Shown: piece after piece, positions 61,015-64,000 of the stretch
How positions within the stretch are numbered: the stretch's first letter is position 1
How the letters are laid out: each line of letters begins with the position of its first letter
NCBI GenBank assembly: GCA_018894105.1
Contig: CM032129.1
Span: forward strand, 30,025,468-30,089,467
Direction of reading: 5' to 3'
DNA: 64,000 nucleotides
From: Jacaranda mimosifolia
Lineage: Eukaryota > Streptophyta > Magnoliopsida > Lamiales > Bignoniaceae
Position numbers and translations under genes: made by a program
Notes under the pieces: model-generated
What the model saw: only the letters and a program-made list of their open reading frames with translations
Databases searched by the model: none
Told to the model about the DNA's origin: nothing

Positions 61015-61775
61015 ATGCAACTTCACTTGAAATTATTCTAAAATTTAATCCAACTTAAAATTAGTTGGATCAATTCTACCTATGGTGATAAATAAAATGC
61101 CACCAGCCAAAATCTTTCCACCTGTGAGTGTGAAAGAATTCAGTAAGGGTGCGTATTGGAGAGTAAGTACATTGGGTAAGATGAATAAATTGCAGACTTG
61201 AAAAAATAATAGTATATTTATAGCTCATGATAGGTAGTTATGATATTTAATTAATTTGACAATCCACATTCTTTTTGGGGTACTTTGAGAATATTATATC
61301 AAATGAATTCAATATAAAAAAATTATGGGAATATTTGGTTATGTTTTCCCAAAATAAAATTATTTTGGGAAACATAACCAAACATATCTTCATTTTCCTT
61401 CCAAAACTTCCATTTTCCAATATATACGTACATATTATATTTATATATATATATATATTATATTTTATTATTATTCTAATAATAAAAAAAATCACTCATT
61501 TTCATTTTTATTCCAAACATCCAACAAACAAGTATTGATTTAATTGCTACAACACAAAATATTTCCCCGAAAACATAAACAAATATACCAAAATACAACT
61601 TTCATATTCTCCAATAATTCATTCTCCCAAAACACAAAATAAAATCACACAAAAAATATAACCAAACATTCCCTATATATTTTCCTCAGAATAATCATTT
61701 AAAAAATAATAGTAATACTATACACATTCAAAAATAATGCATAAATATAATTGTGATATTTCAACTTAAAAAGCA
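61015..61775 (+). repeat. Orphan third copy of the receptor-kinase upstream region
   Basis: 61015-61326 aligns with 32928-33230 of unit A (shared phrases include ttagttggatcaa, ctacctatggtgataaata, aattcagtaag and attaatttgacaatc). 61688-61775 continues with the sequence of 33235-33300 (aaaaaataatagtaatacta, gatatttcaactta). The two parts are split by a MITE. No receptor-kinase exon follows, so this is a promoter-region remnant of another tandem unit. Confidence 0.75.
61327..61673. mobile_element. MITE, 347 bp, GGGAATRTTTGGTTAT ends
   Basis: The left end gggaatatttggttatgttt and the reverse complement of the right end gggaatgtttggttatattt are inverted repeats of about 20 bp. TAT flanks both ends (61324-61326 and 61674-61676). 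The first 57 bases also fold on themselves: 61334-61357 pairs with 61358-61381 with one bulged base. The surrounding sequence is contiguous in unit A, confirming an insertion. Confidence 0.7.
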
Positions 61776-63228
61776 TCCCTCAAACACACATCTCTCTCTC
61801 TCTCTCTCCCTCTCTCTCTGTATATATTATTACTATTACTACTAATATATACGAGGCAATCACCTTTGCTATAGTAACATTTGAACCAACCCACTCTCAG
61901 TACTTTTTTTTTTGTTTCCTGCTCTCATGCTTCTTTACTTTTTGCATTATAATTTTTTTGCCTATTTTTTTTCCCCTTTCCTTTTGGCCTTTCCTCTCGT
62001 GCTTGTGATACTCGTCCATCATATTTACGCCACCCAACCACCACTATTCCTCTTTCTTTACTGTTTCTTGGTTTTATTTGGATGGGAAAGGCTGTTCAGT
62101 TGATGCTCGCGGGTAAGCTCTCTGGGAGAGACAACAGCAAGAAGGAGGAGAAGTGCAGGTATAAAGTAAAGCAGCGGTGGCAACAAAAGGAAATTTGGCA
62201 ATTTCTGTGGCAGGTGAAGGCTTAGAATTTCCTAGCATTCTTTGACAGAGGGCAACGGAGTTTTTGGCTTTTCTCTATTCTATTACGAATACTCAAATAC
62301 CTTCCTAACTCGTCTCTAGCCACCGCTACCGCTACCAATGGACGGTGAAGTTGTCAAGTGTTGTTGTTATGAGATTTGGGGGTTTCGGGTTGGGGTAAGA
62401 ACATCGTAAGTTTGAATTGACTACAACCTTTGCTGCTATTTATGTAACAGTTCTATTTTTTAGCTTGAATAGTAAGGTAAAAAAAAAATTGGTTTTTTGC
62501 TAATGAGCTTGTTGATTGTGCTTTGAAATTTGGGGCTTAATTGACAAAGAATGGAAGAAATGGAGAAAATCGGAGCGAAGCGGTCGAAATAGGTATAAGG
62601 AGCACACCCCAGCGCGCATTGGTAGGACGCCACGCGCCAAGGCGCAAGGATGTGAGTGCCATGGCGTGTAGTAGGACAAGAAACAGGGAAAAACACGCCT
62701 TGTGCGCCCCAACGCAAGTTATTTGTGCCCCAGCTCGTAGTGAACAGTAACTTTATGCTGGGCTGTAAGTTTTTTGCGCCCAAGCGCAAACTTCTGCCCA
62801 ACATTCGATTTTCTTGGCACAAGTTAGTTTTGTGCGTGTTGGGGCATAAGTCATGCACACCCTGACATGCAGCGGATGCCCACTTCACCTGGGACTCTAC
62901 TTTGTGGGTATTTAATCAGTTTTCTTTTGGGACAAATAGATGAGATACATACATGATATATTGTAATTATTTTTGAGATAGTTTCTCAAGATTAAGTTTA
63001 GAACAAGGGTGTTGGGTGTTCTCGTGAGATTTGTGGGATTCAAGTTTGTGCTTGAACTTTGATTTGAGATCAACAAATTCTTTTCTTTGTCGGATGAATT
63101 AGGTACATCGCCGAACCACGTTAAATCTCATTGTCAATTTACATTGAATTACTTTACTATTGTTTCATAGTTTTAACAATAGATCCTCCTGGGTTTCAAT
63201 AAATTAGTATCAAAGCAGGTTGGATCAT
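61776..63228. other. Unclassified DNA, probably including the 5' LTR of a second copia element
   Basis: A CT microsatellite lies at about 61790-61819. From roughly 62560 to 62880 is a GC-richer stretch with recurring gcgc, cgcc and gcgcaa words, unlike its surroundings and typical of some plant LTRs. An LTR end (ca at 63197-63198) is plausible just before the primer-binding site at 63205. I could not fix the LTR start. The frame at 61912-62103 has no family resemblance. Confidence 0.4.
63205..63216 (+). other. Primer-binding site complementary to initiator Met tRNA
   Basis: TAGTATCAAAGC differs at two positions from the TGGTATCAGAGC primer-binding site common in plant copia elements. It lies shortly before the gag start at 63229. 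It marks the 5' end of the internal region of a plus-strand retrotransposon. Confidence 0.6.
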
Positions 63229-64000
63229 ATGTCGGGCATGAAGTACGAGGTAGAGAAATTCAATGGGAAGAATGACTTTAAGCTGTGGAAGATGAAGGTT
63301 CATACCCTCATTTGTCAACAAGGTTTACAGAGATTGTTAAAGGGCAGAGATTCTTTGCCAGAAACGCTGACTGACGAGGAAAAGGATGAATTCATGGCGA
63401 AGGCTTATGGTACTCTGGTGTTATCATTGGCGGATAACGTACTGAGAGAGGTCGCCACAGAAAGTACGCTAGCGAATTTTTAGAAGAAATTGGGGAGTCT
63501 GTATATGACCAAGTCCTTGACAAATCGACTGCATTTGAAACAGTGGTTATACATATTAAGAATAAAGGAAGGTACATCTATTACTCAGCATATTAGTTTT
63601 TTTCAATAAAGTGATTCTGGATCTTGCTTGTATAGATGTTAAAATTGAAGATGAAGACTAATCGTTGATTCTCTTTTGTTCTCTATCTAAATCTTTTGAG
63701 CACTTGGTCACTACTTTGCAATACAGGAGGGATACGATTTCAATGGAGGATGCAAGGCCTGATTAAATTGCAACGAGTTGAGAAAATATGTCTGGGGCAG
63801 CAACAATGATGAAAGTGGGGAAAGATTGGTGGCGAAAGGGAGACCGAGAGAAAGAGAAAGGAGTAGAGGCCAATCAAAGTCCCGAACCAAGCCTAAAAAT
63901 GGCGACAAGTGTTTTAAGTGCAGTAGAAAGGGGCATTGAAAATGAAATTGTCCGAAAGGAGGAAAGGCAGAGGATGCAGGTGAAACTTCTGATAAAAAAT
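63229..64000 (+). pseudogene. Decayed copia gag, running off the window
   Basis: From the ATG at 63229 the frame reads YEVEKFNGKNDFKLWKMKV, the N-terminal signature of copia gag (UBN2-type) proteins, for about 84 residues to a TAG at 63481-63483. Homology then continues across further stops and a frameshift. A CCHC zinc knuckle (CFKCSRKGH, then NC) is recognisable at 63908-63951, but two TGA codons interrupt it. It belongs to a different, opposite-strand element from the one at 56961-60700. Protease and pol would lie beyond the window. Confidence 0.8.

Noticed and set aside
1..64000. tRNA, rRNA or CRISPR-like arrays
   Set aside because: Only SINE-type A/B boxes were found, none with a complete cloverleaf; no regularly spaced repeats occur, and a plant nuclear window would not carry CRISPR.

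Overview
This is nuclear DNA of a flowering plant, most likely a eudicot. The evidence is AT-rich intergenic DNA, GT-AG introns, plant-specific gene families (an atypical bHLH factor, PUB8-type U-box/ARM ligases, G-type lectin S-domain receptor kinases), tRNA-derived SINEs, MITEs and copia elements. I cannot name the species.

Layout. 1-12.5 kb: gene-free, repeat-rich DNA including a 452-bp PIF/Harbinger-type MITE (2681-3132). 12.7-14.5 kb (+): seven-exon bHLH gene of the bHLH103/112/123 group. 14.7-20.3 kb: repeats, including a hAT-type element with an 8-bp target duplication (17535-18254) and a probable solo LTR (18279-19035). 20.5-22.0 kb (-): four-exon FQR1-like NAD(P)H:quinone oxidoreductase gene. 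About 25.3-51.4 kb: a tandem segmental duplication. Each unit (A about 25.3-37.7 kb, B about 37.7-51.4 kb) holds an intronless PUB8-like gene (-) and, several kb away, a seven-exon S-domain receptor-kinase gene (+). Both pairs look intact. 52.3-55.5 kb (-): a third S-domain receptor kinase from another subfamily, broken by a nonsense codon, a 2-base deletion and perhaps a lost splice donor. 56.6-63 kb: wreckage of further receptor-kinase units, namely a chimeric fragment cut just before its HRD motif by a copia element (LTR 56961-58182) and an orphan copy of the receptor-kinase upstream region split by a MITE. 63.2-64 kb (+): primer-binding site and decayed gag of a second copia element, leaving the window.

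How the genes may fit together. S-domain receptor kinases perceive signals at the plasma membrane, and U-box/ARM E3 ligases are known partners or modifiers of them (SRK-ARC1; PUB8 as a modifier of SRK transcript level in Arabidopsis). The gene order bHLH103-like, PUB8-like, S-domain kinase matches what I recall of the Arabidopsis S-locus flank (At4g21340 bHLH103/B70, At4g21350 PUB8/B80, then SRK, ARK3, B120). This window is therefore a candidate for the orthologous region in a plant outside Brassicaceae, with the ligase and kinase duplicated as a pair. That synteny is from memory and needs a database comparison. I found no SCR-like small cysteine-rich gene.

Splice sites are inferred from consensus, frame continuity and the exon lengths shared by three paralogues; there is no transcript evidence.
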